Made by a program: the position numbers and the translations under genes. The notes beneath the pieces are model-generated. The model made no database searches. It was given only the letters and a program-made list of their open reading frames with translations, and was not told where the DNA came from. Below, in pieces: positions 52,722-61,659 of a stretch of DNA of 64,000 nucleotides; positions within the stretch are counted from its first letter, which is position 1, and each line of letters begins with the position of its first letter. Source of the DNA: Streptomyces sp. CB00316 (GTDB lineage Bacteria; Actinomycetota; Actinomycetes; Streptomycetales; Streptomycetaceae); assembly GCF_001905595.1 (NCBI RefSeq), contig NZ_LIXI01000002.1, forward strand, positions 310,001 through 374,000. Direction: 5' to 3'.

Positions 52722-53222
52722 CTACGCGTCGAGGACCTGCCCGTCCCGCCGCACCACGGGCTTCTCGACACTCCAGGGGAAGTTGATCCACTGATCGGTC
52801 TTCTTCCACACGTACTCGCACTTCACGAGGGAGTGGGACTTCTCGTAGATGACGGCGCTGCGGACCTCGGCGACGTGGTCGACGCAGAAGTCGTGGACGA
52901 GCTTGAGGGTCTTGCCCGTATCGGCGACATCATCGGCGATCAGAACCTTCTTCTGCGAGAAGTCGATCGCGTTGGGCACGGGCGCCAGCATGACGGGCAT
53001 CTCCAGGGTCGTCCCGACCCCGGTGTAGAACTCCACGTTGACCAGGTGGATGTTCTTGCAGTCGAGGGCGTACGCGAGCCCGCCGGCGACGAACACACCA
53101 CCGCGAGCGATGCTCAGCACGACGTCGGGCTCGTACCCGTCGTCGGCGACGGCCTGCGCGAGCTCGCGCACGGCCCTCCCGAAGCCCTCGTAGGTAAGGT
53201 TCTCCCGCACGTCACTGGTCAC
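52722..53222 (-). CDS. Purine-type phosphoribosyltransferase
   Basis: The 166-residue type I phosphoribosyltransferase shows VVLSIARGGVFVAGGLAYAL and the PRPP loop VLIADDVADTGKTLKLV, then KCEYVWKKTDQWINFPW. It resembles xanthine/guanine or hypoxanthine salvage enzymes. It lies six bases after dcd on the same strand, so nucleotide salvage and dCTP deamination are expressed together. Base specificity cannot be fixed. Confidence 0.92.
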   Translation of the reverse strand: MTSDVRENLTYEGFGRAVRELAQAVADDGYEPDVVLSIARGGVFVAGGLAYALDCKNIHLVNVEFYTGVGTTLEMPVMLAPVPNAIDFSQKKVLIADDVADTGKTLKLVHDFCVDHVAEVRSAVIYEKSHSLVKCEYVWKKTDQWINFPWSVEKPVVRRDGQVLDA

Positions 53223-53228
53223 GATCGA

Positions 53229-53804
53229 TCACACCTGGGTCCGATGGAAGTTCTGGAACGACCGTGAGGCCGTGGGCCCCCGCTGCCCCTGGTACCGCGA
53301 CTCGTACCGCTCGGAGCCGTAGGGGAACTCGGAGGACGAGGTCAGCTTGAACAGGCACAGCTGCCCGATCTTCATACCCGGCCACAGCTTTATCGGCAGG
53401 GTCGCGAGGTTCGACAGCTCCAGGGTCACGTGCCCGGAGAACCCGGGGTCGATGAACCCGGCCGTCGAGTGCGTCACCAGACCGAGCCGCCCGAGCGAGC
53501 TCTTCCCCTCCAGCCGCGAGGCCAGGTCGTCGGGGAGCGAGATCACCTCGTACGTGGACGCCAGCACGAACTCCCCGGGGTGCAGAATGAACGCCTCGTC
53601 GCCCTCCGGCTCGACGGTCCGCGTCAGGTCGGGCTGTTCGACGGCCGGGTCGATGTGCGGGTACCGGTGGTTCTCGAACACCCGGAAGTAGCGGTCCAGC
53701 CGCACGTCGATGCTCGACGGCTGCACCATCGAAGGGTCGTACGGATCGATACGGACTCGCCCGGCGTCGATCTCGGCCCGGATGTCCTTGTCTGAGAGAA
53801 GCAC
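53229..53804 (-). CDS. dcd: dCTP deaminase
   Basis: The 191-residue trimeric enzyme makes dUTP (or dUMP in bifunctional forms) from dCTP for thymidylate synthesis. Motifs: [78 protein letters not shown] and a C-terminal [21 protein letters not shown] 53804 gives the standard N-terminus. Whether it is mono- or bifunctional is not decided by the residues I can judge. Confidence 0.97.
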   Translation of the reverse strand: MLLSDKDIRAEIDAGRVRIDPYDPSMVQPSSIDVRLDRYFRVFENHRYPHIDPAVEQPDLTRTVEPEGDEAFILHPGEFVLASTYEVISLPDDLASRLEGKSSLGRLGLVTHSTAGFIDPGFSGHVTLELSNLATLPIKLWPGMKIGQLCLFKLTSSSEFPYGSERYESRYQGQRGPTASRSFQNFHRTQV

Positions 53805-53947
53805 GCCCCGAGGATACGCAGAAGCCACGACCCCACCCCAACCGGACCACCCTGGGACCGGGAGGGCAGGGGGACGACAGGGCGGCAAGGAGGCACCGGC
53901 CGGGGGCAGCGGGCTCCGCTCCGCCGAGCCTGCCCCCTCCCCCGCTC

Positions 53948-54121
53948 CTACCGCTTCTCGAACCCCACAGGAACGGCCTGCCGCAACCGGGCACACCGGG
54001 GGCACCGGATCAACCGCCCCGGCCCGATCCGGTCGGCCCCGAGCTGCTGCATCGGGAACGACGAGGTAGCGAAAACGTGCCCTTCGGCACAGCGGACGAC
54101 GGTGCGCTCCATCGACTCCAT
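53948..54121 (-). CDS. Tiny zinc-ribbon-like protein
   Basis: The 57-residue protein (from ATG 54121 with AAGGGA upstream; ATG 54112 possible) has the metal-binding pattern [15 protein letters not shown] ... [14 protein letters not shown], which can be read as C-x3-H plus C-x2-C. It may bind RNA, DNA or a partner. It lies upstream of dcd on the same strand, with a 143-base gap. No named family is known to me. Confidence 0.7.
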   Translation of the reverse strand: MESMERTVVRCAEGHVFATSSFPMQQLGADRIGPGRLIRCPRCARLRQAVPVGFEKR

Positions 54122-54357
54122 CAAGTCCCTTCCCCAACCGCATATGGACGAGACCGCCACATTAGGGGATGAACAGGACGCCACCGCAAGCGGCACTCCG
54201 ACCTCCCACGCTACGCCCCCAACTACCGCCCGCCACAACCGCGTCCACCCCACCCACGCCCCGGCCCACACAACCGACAGGCCCCACGGCTCATCCACCG
54301 GGGGCCTGACATGGGGTACAGTGTGTGACGGTGCAGCGCCGATCATCGGCATGCTTC

Positions 54358-54431
54358 GCGGGTGTAGTTTAATGGTAGAACATGAGCTTCCCAAGCTCAG
54401 AGCGCGAGTTCGATTCTCGTCACCCGCTCCA
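54358..54431 (+). tRNA. tRNA-Gly (anticodon CCC)
   Basis: The acceptor stem GCGGGTG pairs with CACCCGC, and the CCA end is encoded. D-arm TAGTTTAATGGTAGAA, anticodon arm TGAGC-TTCCCAA-GCTCA with anticodon CCC, T-arm GCGAGTTCGATTCTCGT. It reads GGG codons. The 3' half is a typical attachment site for tyrosine integrases, and an integrase-bearing element follows downstream. Confidence 0.97.
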
Positions 54432-54436
54432 CATGA

Positions 54437-54463
54437 AAGCCCCTGGCCGTCGGCCAGGGGCTT
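54437..54463. terminator. tRNA-Gly terminator
   Basis: AAGCCCCTGGCC and GGCCAGGGGCTT form a perfect 12-base stem with a GTC loop, five bases after the encoded CCA, followed by CTTTGTTGT, a near T-run. Confidence 0.9.
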
Positions 54464-54698
54464 CTTTGTTGTCTAGACCTCTTGCGGTGCGGCGTGCCCT
54501 CCGCGTGCCCCATCTATGAGGCCCGAAGGGCTTGCGCCCATACCGCCGGCGGGACCAGCGGACGGTTGAAGCATCCGCTCAGCACGTCCGGCGTCGGCTT
54601 TCAAGACGTTACCGATCTGCTGCGTGTCGGCCGAGACTGGGGCGCTTCTGAGACAGAGATAGCCATTCGCCAGCGGAGGAGATCCGACGTGGTCGAAG
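54464..54698. other. Junction region between tRNA terminator and cassette gene 1
   Basis: No confident gene. On the minus strand the last codons of an open frame (GARGGHAAPQEV, stop at 54473) lie where the 3' end of a tRNA-targeted integrase would be expected, so this may be a trace of another integration. Several short open frames overlap here. A GGAGGAGATCC near 54676 precedes a GTG, but the frame there ends soon. Confidence 0.4.
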
Positions 54699-56621
54699 GT
54701 GGGGCCTTCATTGGACGGCCCTCGGGGGAGGTGGCAGGTGCCGCTGCTGTCTTGGAAGGCGGGAGTGCCCCGCGGACGCACACCGGACTCTGATGCCGGA
54801 CAGAAGTCGGAGCCCGTTCCCCAAATACCAGTGAACGGCAAGACTGGTCGGCCGCTGGCCTACGTACCCGGCCAGCGCCCCGTCCGGTCGGAGTACGCTC
54901 GACGAGATCCAGCGCCAAGCAGCAACTCCGTCATTCGGGGGTTGGCTGGCTCCGTGCACGAGCGAGTCAACAGGATCATGCAGGCACAGGACTGGGTCGG
55001 GCGATGGCAGGACAAGATCCAGGGAAGGCCCCAGCGCCCCATTCGGGGTCTAGACGAGTTCACCGGGGAGCCTCTCGCGCAGTGGGCTCTGACGAATGTG
55101 CTGTACGCGCGAAAGCGGCCGGTGCCGTCCTTTGGATTCGCGTTGGCTCCGGTACTCACCCACAGCGTGGCGGCACGACGACAACGTCGACTCCGCTTCA
55201 CTCTGTTGCTGGCCACGTCCCTCTATATGGCAAGCACTCACCCACTGGGACTTGCGGCGCTCGTCCTGGCCATGCTGGTCTGGCAGTTCCTCACCGGGCG
55301 GGCCGGTCGAGCAGTCATCCGCTGGGGTTTCAGCGCACTGGTTCCGACTGTCCTGCTTGCTGCAGCCCTGCTTGCCCTCTGGACCTTCGTCAAGCCTCAT
55401 CAGCCGATGCTGCGCGATGCCGTGGTGGAATCTCTTATCGTCGCTCCTTACCTTCTCATCGGCACCACAAGCATTCATCTTCTTGACCGTTTGGCGTGTC
55501 ACGCCTATATGCAGTCACTACGGCCTAGCCGCACACAACTGGCCAAACGTCCCTTCCTCGCCCCTTACGCTGCTAAGAAGATTACTTCGCACGAAGTCTC
55601 AGAGCAGTGGCAAAGCATTGCCTACCGCAGGGAAGGCAATGTAGACCGCTTCGTGGGAGCCGGCCTCGATTCGTGGATGAGGGGTGCTACCCGCATCCAG
55701 CTAACGTCAGCTCGCACCAGCGATGAGGAGGAAGACAATCTTTCGGCCACTGGTGCGTTCGATCTCGATGCGAGCCAAAAGTTTGAGGCGGACGAACTCT
55801 TGGACAAGGTGCGTGACGAGCTAGAGGAACTTCGCGGAGCTCTGGTTGAGACCCACGCCCTACCCAACTGCGATGTGGCCGAATTCCTAGGGGTTCCAGA
55901 GAGTCGATGGAAAAGCTTGGGGCAGGGTGGGGGCGGTGTAAGCAAATCAGAGTGGCCGGAAGCTACTGAAATGTGCACCGAGGCCCGTGACGCGCCAACC
56001 GGCCACTTCTCTCGTAGATACCTGGCTGCGCAGGTCATCGCATGGGACGGGCAGATTGTCGTGACAGTCTTCGCGCACGCTGCGTTGGAAGGCAACACCC
56101 TTCACTTCGTTACCCGCCCGCATGTCCAGGCCCCATTGACCCCTTCGGCGAACGTTACTCCCGCCAAGGGTTGGGACCTCGCTAGGAAGCTGGCGGAAGC
56201 ACCGCTTCACGCGGTCGGAGACACCGTCGCACTAGCTGCCTGGGCCTACACAGCAGTCGGCCGTGGCCTCGGACTGCTGAGCGCGGCAACCACAGCCGCA
56301 GCCGCTGTTCGACCAAGGGACGACGGCAAGCCCGTAAGCCTTCGAGAGCACTGTGGCCGGGCGACGACTGAGGATATGCACCAGACCGAGGACGTGCAGC
56401 GGTACGTTTCGATCCTCCAGTCGAGGATGTTCAGCACTGTGAGCGCCTTTCTCGCTGACCACGGTCTGGCCACCGGAGACTTCAAACGCCAGGCCATTGC
56501 CATCACACAGAACTTCATCAGCGGCGACAACAACCAGGTGAACACCGGAAATATGGGCGGCGGTATGCAGCAAGGCTCCGCGCCTGGCAGTCCGGCGAAC
56601 AGAACCGAGAAGGCGGGATGA
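54699..56621 (+). CDS. Membrane protein with C-terminal prion-like motif (cassette gene 1)
   Basis: The protein has up to 640 residues. About four membrane helices lie at 166-180, 182-198, 209-231 and 243-262, followed by a cytosolic part with a coiled-coil-like acidic helix (FEADELLDKVRDELEELRGA) and a mixed domain containing RRYLAAQVIAWDGQIVVTVF. Residues 609-625 read GDNNQVNTGNMGGGMQQ, a motif repeated in the next protein. No family is recognised. The start is unsure: GTG 54699 is the earliest in frame, and residues 1-80 look weakly conserved. GC is lower and codon use differs from core genes, indicating transfer. It overlaps cassette gene 2 by ATGA. A signalling or defence role is inferred only from the shared motif and location. 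Confidence 0.8.
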   Translation: MGPSLDGPRGRWQVPLLSWKAGVPRGRTPDSDAGQKSEPVPQIPVNGKTGRPLAYVPGQRPVRSEYARRDPAPSSNSVIRGLAGSVHERVNRIMQAQDWVGRWQDKIQGRPQRPIRGLDEFTGEPLAQWALTNVLYARKRPVPSFGFALAPVLTHSVAARRQRRLRFTLLLATSLYMASTHPLGLAALVLAMLVWQFLTGRAGRAVIRWGFSALVPTVLLAAALLALWTFVKPHQPMLRDAVVESLIVAPYLLIGTTSIHLLDRLACHAYMQSLRPSRTQLAKRPFLAPYAAKKITSHEVSEQWQSIAYRREGNVDRFVGAGLDSWMRGATRIQLTSARTSDEEEDNLSATGAFDLDASQKFEADELLDKVRDELEELRGALVETHALPNCDVAEFLGVPESRWKSLGQGGGGVSKSEWPEATEMCTEARDAPTGHFSRRYLAAQVIAWDGQIVVTVFAHAALEGNTLHFVTRPHVQAPLTPSANVTPAKGWDLARKLAEAPLHAVGDTVALAAWAYTAVGRGLGLLSAATTAAAAVRPRDDGKPVSLREHCGRATTEDMHQTEDVQRYVSILQSRMFSTVSAFLADHGLATGDFKRQAIAITQNFISGDNNQVNTGNMGGGMQQGSAPGSPANRTEKAG

Positions 56622-57004
56622 CCATGCGTTTTGGACGAGCGAACACAAGTGGCGGCACCCACGTCACCGGCAGCGGCAATCAAGTCAACACCGGCAGGGT
56701 CGGCGGCGACATGCGCCAAGTCCAAGTTTCGGGACGGGAAGCAGACGATCCCAGGCTTTTGGCCGCGCAGGCCAAACTCGCCGAGTTGGCAGCCGCCCTG
56801 GACACGCACGCTGGCGAAGTCCACAGCATCGACAGCTGCCGACAGGCCGTGGCCAGAATCGACGAGGAGCTTCGCGAGCCGACGCCGGACGGCCGCCGCC
56901 TCACCGAGACCCTGGAGATGCTGAGCCTCGCACTCGGGTCCGCCACGTCCCTGGCCTCGCTCGCCGGAGCACTTCGAAGTGCAATCGAGGCACTTCTCAG
57001 CTGA
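56618..57004 (+). CDS. Small partner protein with N-terminal prion-like motif (cassette gene 2)
   Basis: The protein has 128 residues. Residues 18-34 read GSGNQVNTGRVGGDMRQ, matching the end of cassette protein 1 at 11 of 17 positions. The rest is helical: LAAQAKLAELAAALDTHAGE, CRQAVARIDEELREPTPDGR and a hydrophobic end ALGSATSLASLAGALRSAIE. The helical end resembles the C-terminal part of small actinobacterial proteins such as DUF5955, which I mention with caution. The start ATG is inside the stop of gene 1, so translation is coupled. A 15-base hairpin terminator follows. The motif plus a short helical, possibly membrane-active domain would fit an effector or adaptor. Confidence 0.8.
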   Translation: MTMRFGRANTSGGTHVTGSGNQVNTGRVGGDMRQVQVSGREADDPRLLAAQAKLAELAAALDTHAGEVHSIDSCRQAVARIDEELREPTPDGRRLTETLEMLSLALGSATSLASLAGALRSAIEALLS

Positions 57005-57119
57005 AGACGATTCTTCCTCTTCGCCGCGAAAACACCAAAGCCAGCTGGCGACCAAGTATCACGGCTACGTGGGGCCGGGCAGCGGGCCCTGTCCCACGTC
57101 CACGAACCGAAAAATGAGG

Positions 57120-57157
57120 GCTGTGCTGCAAGGCACATCGGCGCCTTGCAGCACAGC
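57120..57157. terminator. Terminator after the two-gene cassette
   Basis: GCTGTGCTGCAAGGC and GCCTTGCAGCACAGC form a perfect 15-base stem with an eight-base loop, about 115 bases after cassette gene 2. Beyond it a short coding-like tail (YADEVRNLMDDSPEGHAFLA) ends at 57269; I cannot tell if it is a gene or a remnant. Confidence 0.8.
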
Positions 57158-57286
57158 AGCTGCTAGCTATGCGGACGAGGTGCGCAACCTCATGGACGAC
57201 TCACCCGAAGGTCATGCATTCCTGGCGCTGTTCGCTGACCAGGAATCACCGAGGCATCTTTTCTCATGATTTCGGAGGGTTTTACC

Positions 57287-57877
57287 ATGGCTCAGGACCG
57301 ACCAGACATCCCAACGGCACTGAAGCGGACCGTACTTGTTGAAGCAGGTCATCGATGCGCAATCCCCACGTGCAGGCAGACACCGGTGGAGTTGGCGCAC
57401 ATCACGCCGTGGTCGAAGACCAAGGAGCACACATTCGATAATCTGATCGCCCTTTGCCCAACGTGTCATACACGGTTTGATCGAGGCGATATAGACCGCA
57501 AAGCAATGCTTCAGTACAAACTGAACCTTGAAGTGCTGAATGGGCGATATACAGACGTCGAACGCCAGGTACTGAAGGTCTATGCCCGAATTCTCGGAGA
57601 TAACGCCAGGAGGATGGCATCTGTTGGCTTCCCCTCCGTGATCAGCACAATGCGATCTAGCCTGAGCGCCAGAAGTACGTTCGCGCTTGGAGATATAGCA
57701 ATCCATCGTGGCATGGCGTGGCTCCTCATGAACCTCATTGATGACGGGATCGTCGAAGTGCTCAAAGAGGTACCGGACTTGGGTGAGTTGCCAGCAGAAA
57801 AGCCAGACGGGGTAGTGGCCCTGACAGTCAAGGGGATGGAACTGATTGAGAAGATGATCGCCGCGGAGCCGATTTAG
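57287..57877 (+). CDS. HNH endonuclease with C-terminal helical domain
   Basis: The 196-residue protein's N-terminal HNH domain shows VEAGHRCAIPTCRQTPVELA, HITPWSKTKEHTFDNLIALC and PTCHTRFDRGD, with Cys pairs C-x4-C and C-x2-C for structural zinc and the catalytic His in LAHITPWS. The second half is mostly helical (VISTMRSSLSARSTFALGDI; MAWLLMNLIDDGIVEVLKEV) and may bind DNA. ATG 57287 has GGAGGG seven bases in front. Its stop overlaps the integrase stop (TTAG) on the other strand. Possible roles are DNA restriction or element maintenance; typical cargo of mobile elements. Confidence 0.88.
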   Translation: MAQDRPDIPTALKRTVLVEAGHRCAIPTCRQTPVELAHITPWSKTKEHTFDNLIALCPTCHTRFDRGDIDRKAMLQYKLNLEVLNGRYTDVERQVLKVYARILGDNARRMASVGFPSVISTMRSSLSARSTFALGDIAIHRGMAWLLMNLIDDGIVEVLKEVPDLGELPAEKPDGVVALTVKGMELIEKMIAAEPI

Positions 57878-59028
57878 TTCTCTCGTGGAGCCGAGCGGCG
57901 CGCTTCTGCCATTTCCCGACGCCCCCTCTGCACCAGGGTGTCGATGCCCGACGCCACCTCCCGCTGACGCTCCCCGTCGGAGTGCTGGTAGATCAGCGCC
58001 GCCTTCTCCGAGGACTGGCCGGCGCGGACCATCGTGTCCTTGAGCGTGGCCCCCGACTGGGTGGACAAGGTGTGGCCGGTGTGGCGGAGGTCGTAGAAGC
58101 GGAAGTCCTCCGGCAGGCCCACCTTGGCGCGCGCCCTGCGCCACTTGCGGCCGAAGGTGGACCGCCGGAACGGCGCGCCCCGCTCGCCGACGAACAGGAG
58201 GCCGTTGGGCTCCTTCTCCGCGTACCAGTCCAGGTGGCGTTTCACCTCGATGTACAAGAAGGCCGGGAGGAAGACGGTTCGGCGTCCGGCGGTCGACTTC
58301 GTATCGCCCTCGACCCGGCGGCCCGTAGTCAGCTCCGGCGCGGCGTCGCTGATCCTGGCCGCGAGCGGTTCGAGCGTGACGTCGGGCCGCCGCAGCGCCG
58401 CCTGCTCCTCCGGGCGCATCGGCCCGTAGGCGCCGAAGTAGACCATCAGCCGCCACCTGGGGCCCATGGCGCCCGCGAGCGCGTCGACCTGTTCGACGGT
58501 GGCGGTGGGGCGTTCCTTGGCCCTCTCGCTGCCGGCGCCCCTGATCCGGCAGGGGTTGCGGCGGATCAGCTCGTCGTCGGCGGCCGTCTCCATGATGGCC
58601 TTGAGGAGGCGGTACGACTTGGCGACGGTCGTCGTGCCGGTTGCCTCCAGCCGCTCGGCCCGCCAGGTACGCACACCGGGCGGCGTGATGTCATCCAGGT
58701 TCACCGAGGCGAACGTGGGCAGCAGGTGCAGCCGCAGGAGCCTGCGATACAGCTCCTCCGTGGTGGCCGAGAGGCCGCGCTCCTCGACCCACTGGACCGC
58801 GTAGGCAGCGAAGTTGACCGCGCCGGCCTCCGGGTCGATCCAGTGCTTGCGCTCGATGTCGGCCTGGGTGAGCGTGAGCCAGGTCTGGGCGTCGGTGCGC
58901 GTCGAGAAGGTCTCCGGGGCGGTACGGCGGCTGCCGTCCGGGGCCCAGTAGCGTGCCTGCCAGCGCCCCGAAGGCAGTTGGCGGACCGTGCCGAATTCAC
59001 GCCGCCTCTGCGGCTTGCGGGTGGCCAT
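57874..59028 (-). CDS. int: Tyrosine recombinase (element integrase)
   Basis: The 384-residue phage-type integrase has an N-terminal AP2-like arm domain (GTVRQLPSGRWQARYWAPDG), a SAM-like core-binding domain (TTEELYRRLLRLHLLPTFAS) and the catalytic domain. The latter carries the first Arg in YGPMRPEEQAALRRPDV, the Lys in GDTKSTAGRRTVFLP, RFYDLRHTGHTL with Arg (Tyr where H is usual), and the nucleophile Tyr in AALIYQHSDGERQ. It performs integration at a tRNA site. It overlaps the excisionase stop by one base (TGATG). Confidence 0.96.
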   Translation of the reverse strand: MATRKPQRRREFGTVRQLPSGRWQARYWAPDGSRRTAPETFSTRTDAQTWLTLTQADIERKHWIDPEAGAVNFAAYAVQWVEERGLSATTEELYRRLLRLHLLPTFASVNLDDITPPGVRTWRAERLEATGTTTVAKSYRLLKAIMETAADDELIRRNPCRIRGAGSERAKERPTATVEQVDALAGAMGPRWRLMVYFGAYGPMRPEEQAALRRPDVTLEPLAARISDAAPELTTGRRVEGDTKSTAGRRTVFLPAFLYIEVKRHLDWYAEKEPNGLLFVGERGAPFRRSTFGRKWRRARAKVGLPEDFRFYDLRHTGHTLSTQSGATLKDTMVRAGQSSEKAALIYQHSDGERQREVASGIDTLVQRGRREMAEARRSAPREN

Positions 59029-59246
59029 CAGGCGGCCTTCCCGTAGCGGGAACGCTCATCGCGAAGAGTCGGTACGGTGCGCTCCTCGATGTATGCGGCG
59101 ATGGCGCTCTCGGGTATCCGCACGGGCTTGCCGAGCTTGACGTAGCGGATACGGCGCTCCTGGACGAGTCGCCGGATGAAGCGCACGCCGGTGCCGAGGC
59201 GTTCGGCAGCCTGCTCCACGGTGAGGAGGGGGTCGGTGGTGGTCAC
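59028..59246 (-). CDS. xis: Excisionase / MerR-like HTH DNA-binding protein
   Basis: The 72-residue protein from GTG 59246 is an HTH_17 domain: LLTVEQAAERLGTGVRFIRR, ERRIRYVKLGKPVRIPESAI. It is the standard excisionase partner directly upstream of an actinobacterial integrase gene. The start is unclear: GGAGGAG abuts the GTG, and the frame is open further upstream to 59342 with a non-conserved-looking N-terminus. Coupled to int by the TGATG overlap. Confidence 0.9.
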   Translation of the reverse strand: MTTTDPLLTVEQAAERLGTGVRFIRRLVQERRIRYVKLGKPVRIPESAIAAYIEERTVPTLRDERSRYGKAA

Positions 59247-59434
59247 CTCCTCCGACTGGAGGGTGCGCTGAGCAGGGACGTGCGGTATCGCCGAAGGGCG
59301 CAAGGTTGGTGCTCCGGTTCTGGCCGGCGGGCAGGGCGGCAACCCCGGGCTGGCCTGGTGTCGTTCAGGGATGGGACGGGTGTTGCGTCCACAGCGGGGG
59401 TTTGCGTTCCCGCTGCGGCCGCTGGATCGGTCCG

Positions 59435-59920
59435 CTACGCGTCGGAAGCGGGACCGTACTCCTCGTTGATCTTGATCAGCTCAGTCGCGATGGCATTGGA
59501 GACCATCACGTCGGCTTCCTCACGGATGTCGGGGTGGTCGGCGAGGTAGGCGTCGAGCTGGTCGCGGGCTCTCCGTGCCTCGTGGTTGGCGCGGTTGGAG
59601 GCCCGGTAGGTGGCGACGACGTTGTCGATCAACTCCATGGCGCGGCCCATGGTCGCCAGGCTGGGTGGCCCGACGAAGTTGCTGAGCGGGACGCCGAAGA
59701 TCTCGGCGAAGCCGATGGCCTCGTCGAGGTTGATGCGGCGCTTGCGGTTCTCGATACGCCACACCGCGGACGGGTTCATGTCGAAGCCGGCCTCGTTCAT
59801 GCGGTCGGACAGCGTCGTGGTGCTCCAGCCGCGCTTCTCCCGCTCCAGCTTGATCCGCACGGTGGCGTTCTCTTCGCCGCTGAGGAGCACCCCTTCCGGG
59901 CCCTCTTCGCCATCCGACAT
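59435..59920 (-). CDS. XRE-family regulator of the element
   Basis: The 161-residue protein has an N-terminal HTH_3 domain: ATVRIKLEREKRGWSTTTLS, DRMNEAGFDMNPSAVWRIEN, LDEAIGFAEIFGVPLSNFVG. The C-terminal half is a charged helix (HEARRARDQLDAYLADHPDI). It is divergent from the relaxase pseudogene, with only 19 bases between starts, which suggests control of mobilization. ATG 59920 gives a compact protein; the open frame upstream overlaps the relaxase. Confidence 0.88.
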   Translation of the reverse strand: MSDGEEGPEGVLLSGEENATVRIKLEREKRGWSTTTLSDRMNEAGFDMNPSAVWRIENRKRRINLDEAIGFAEIFGVPLSNFVGPPSLATMGRAMELIDNVVATYRASNRANHEARRARDQLDAYLADHPDIREEADVMVSNAIATELIKINEEYGPASDA

Positions 59921-59939
59921 CGCCGACAAGGAGCCACCG

Positions 59940-61627
59940 ATGATCGCCAAGATCAGCAGCGGCAAGAGCATGGCCGGCCTCATCCGCTACCTCTACGGAC
60001 CAGGCCGCGCCAACGAACACACCGATCCCCACCTCGTCGCTTCCTGGGCCGGCTACGCCCCCGACCCCGGCCGCGCCGACGACATCACGGGCGGCCAGGA
60101 AGCAGCTCGTCGACGACCTCGACCTACGCGTCAAACAAGCCAACCGGCTGGGCCGCGCCCCAGAGCATGTGTGGCACTGCTCCCTCCGCGCGGCACCCGG
60201 CGACCGCCTCCTCGACGACGGCGAGTGGGCGGACATCTCCCGTCGCGTCGTCGCGGCCACCGGCATCGCACCGGCGGACGACCCGGACGGCTGCCGCTGG
60301 ATCGCCGTACGCCACGCCCCCGATCACATCCACATCGCCGCCACAAAGGTCCGAGGTGACCTCCGCTCAGCCCGTCACTGGAACGACTACCTCACCGCTG
60401 ACCGCGAACTCGCAGCCGTCGAGAAGGAATACGGGCTGCAGCGGGTCATCCGCGGTGACCGCACCGCCGCCAAACAGCCCCATCGCGCCGAACAGGAGAA
60501 GGCCCTGCGAAACGGCCAGGCCAAGGCTGCCCGCGAACGCCTGCGCACCGTGGTCCGCATAGCGGCGGCTGCCGCCACCGATACCGAGGAGTTCCTCGGT
60601 CTGCTCACCCACACCAAGGGGGTTCTCGTCGAGGTCCTGCACTTCCCCTCGGGAGAACCACGCGGCTACAAGATCGCCCTGGAGAACGACCGGAACGCCA
60701 AAGCCGAACCGGTCTGGTTCTCCGGCTCCACGCTGGCTCCGGATCTCTCCCTCCCGAAGATCCAGAGCCGTCTCGCCGCAGCAGAGGTTCCAGCGTCCGC
60801 CGCCGAGGGGCGCCTCAGGCCGCACCCATGGCATCAAGCCACCGCTGCCACCGAGCGCATCCCCCACCACCTCGACCAGCCGAACGCCGAAGCCGCCCAG
60901 GCCCACCTCGCCGCCTTCGGCGAAGCGCTCGACGCCGTAGCTCTCACCGCACCGCCGAACATGCGTACCGAACTCCGCTCAGCGGCCTCAGCTTTCGAGC
61001 GCGCGACCCGTTCGCGCGTCCGCGCCGAGCACCACCACGCTCGTGCCCTACGCTGCGCGGTCAAGGCGATGCTTCGCGAGCCGGCACCGAAGGACGGAGC
61101 CACTTTGGCAATGTTCCTCGACGCCGCGCTCCTCGTCGTCATCGCCGCCGCACGCTGGCACGACCGGCGAGAGCACGAGCAACAGGTCGCCGCAGCCCAC
61201 AAGAGCCTGCTCCACCTCCAGGCCGCCAACGACCACACGGCAGCCACGCCCCTACTGCTCCTCGGCCAACGCCGACCGCCCCAAAATCTTGCGGACCAAT
61301 ACGTCCGGCTCATCCGCCAGGCCGCCCCGGCGCACGCCGACCAGATCCTCGCCGACTCTGCCTCGCAGGCGCTCACCACCGCATTGGCCGAGGCAGAGGC
61401 AGCGGGCCCTGCTGCAGCAGGCAGCAGACGAACGAGCCCTCGACGACGCACGCTCCCCGGCACGCACCCTCACGTGGCGCGTACATCGGCTCTCGCAGAG
61501 GCCGGCTCCCAGTCGACGAGCTCTGGCGGCACAAGCTCGCAGCACCGGACTACGCCACGTGCCCTCGCCCGAACCTGCGGCGACGGCCCCACCCACCATT
61601 CCCGCGTCTCGCCCTCGGCGGAGGTGA
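59940..61627 (+). pseudogene. Relaxase/mobilization protein with two frameshifts
   Basis: The frame from ATG 59940 begins MIAKISSGKSMAGLIRYLYG and PGRANEHTDPHLVASWAGYA, the normal start of streptomycete mobilization relaxases. Near 60085 the coding frame moves by one (ARKQLVDDLDLRVKQANRLG), then continues with EHVWHCSLRAAPGDRLLDDG and the metal-binding HAPDHIHIAATKVR. Near 61405 it moves again (QRALLQQAADERALDDARSP) and ends at 61627. Both shifts need one base. It is a pseudogene unless they are sequencing errors. It would nick oriT during transfer if intact. Confidence 0.8.
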
Positions 61628-61659
61628 TCGTCCAGCGGCTCCCCCTCAGCGTGAACGAA

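Noticed and set aside
60834..61463. Minus-strand open frame inside the relaxase region
   Set aside because: Relaxase homology lies on the plus strand; the minus frame is Ala/Arg-rich without motifs.
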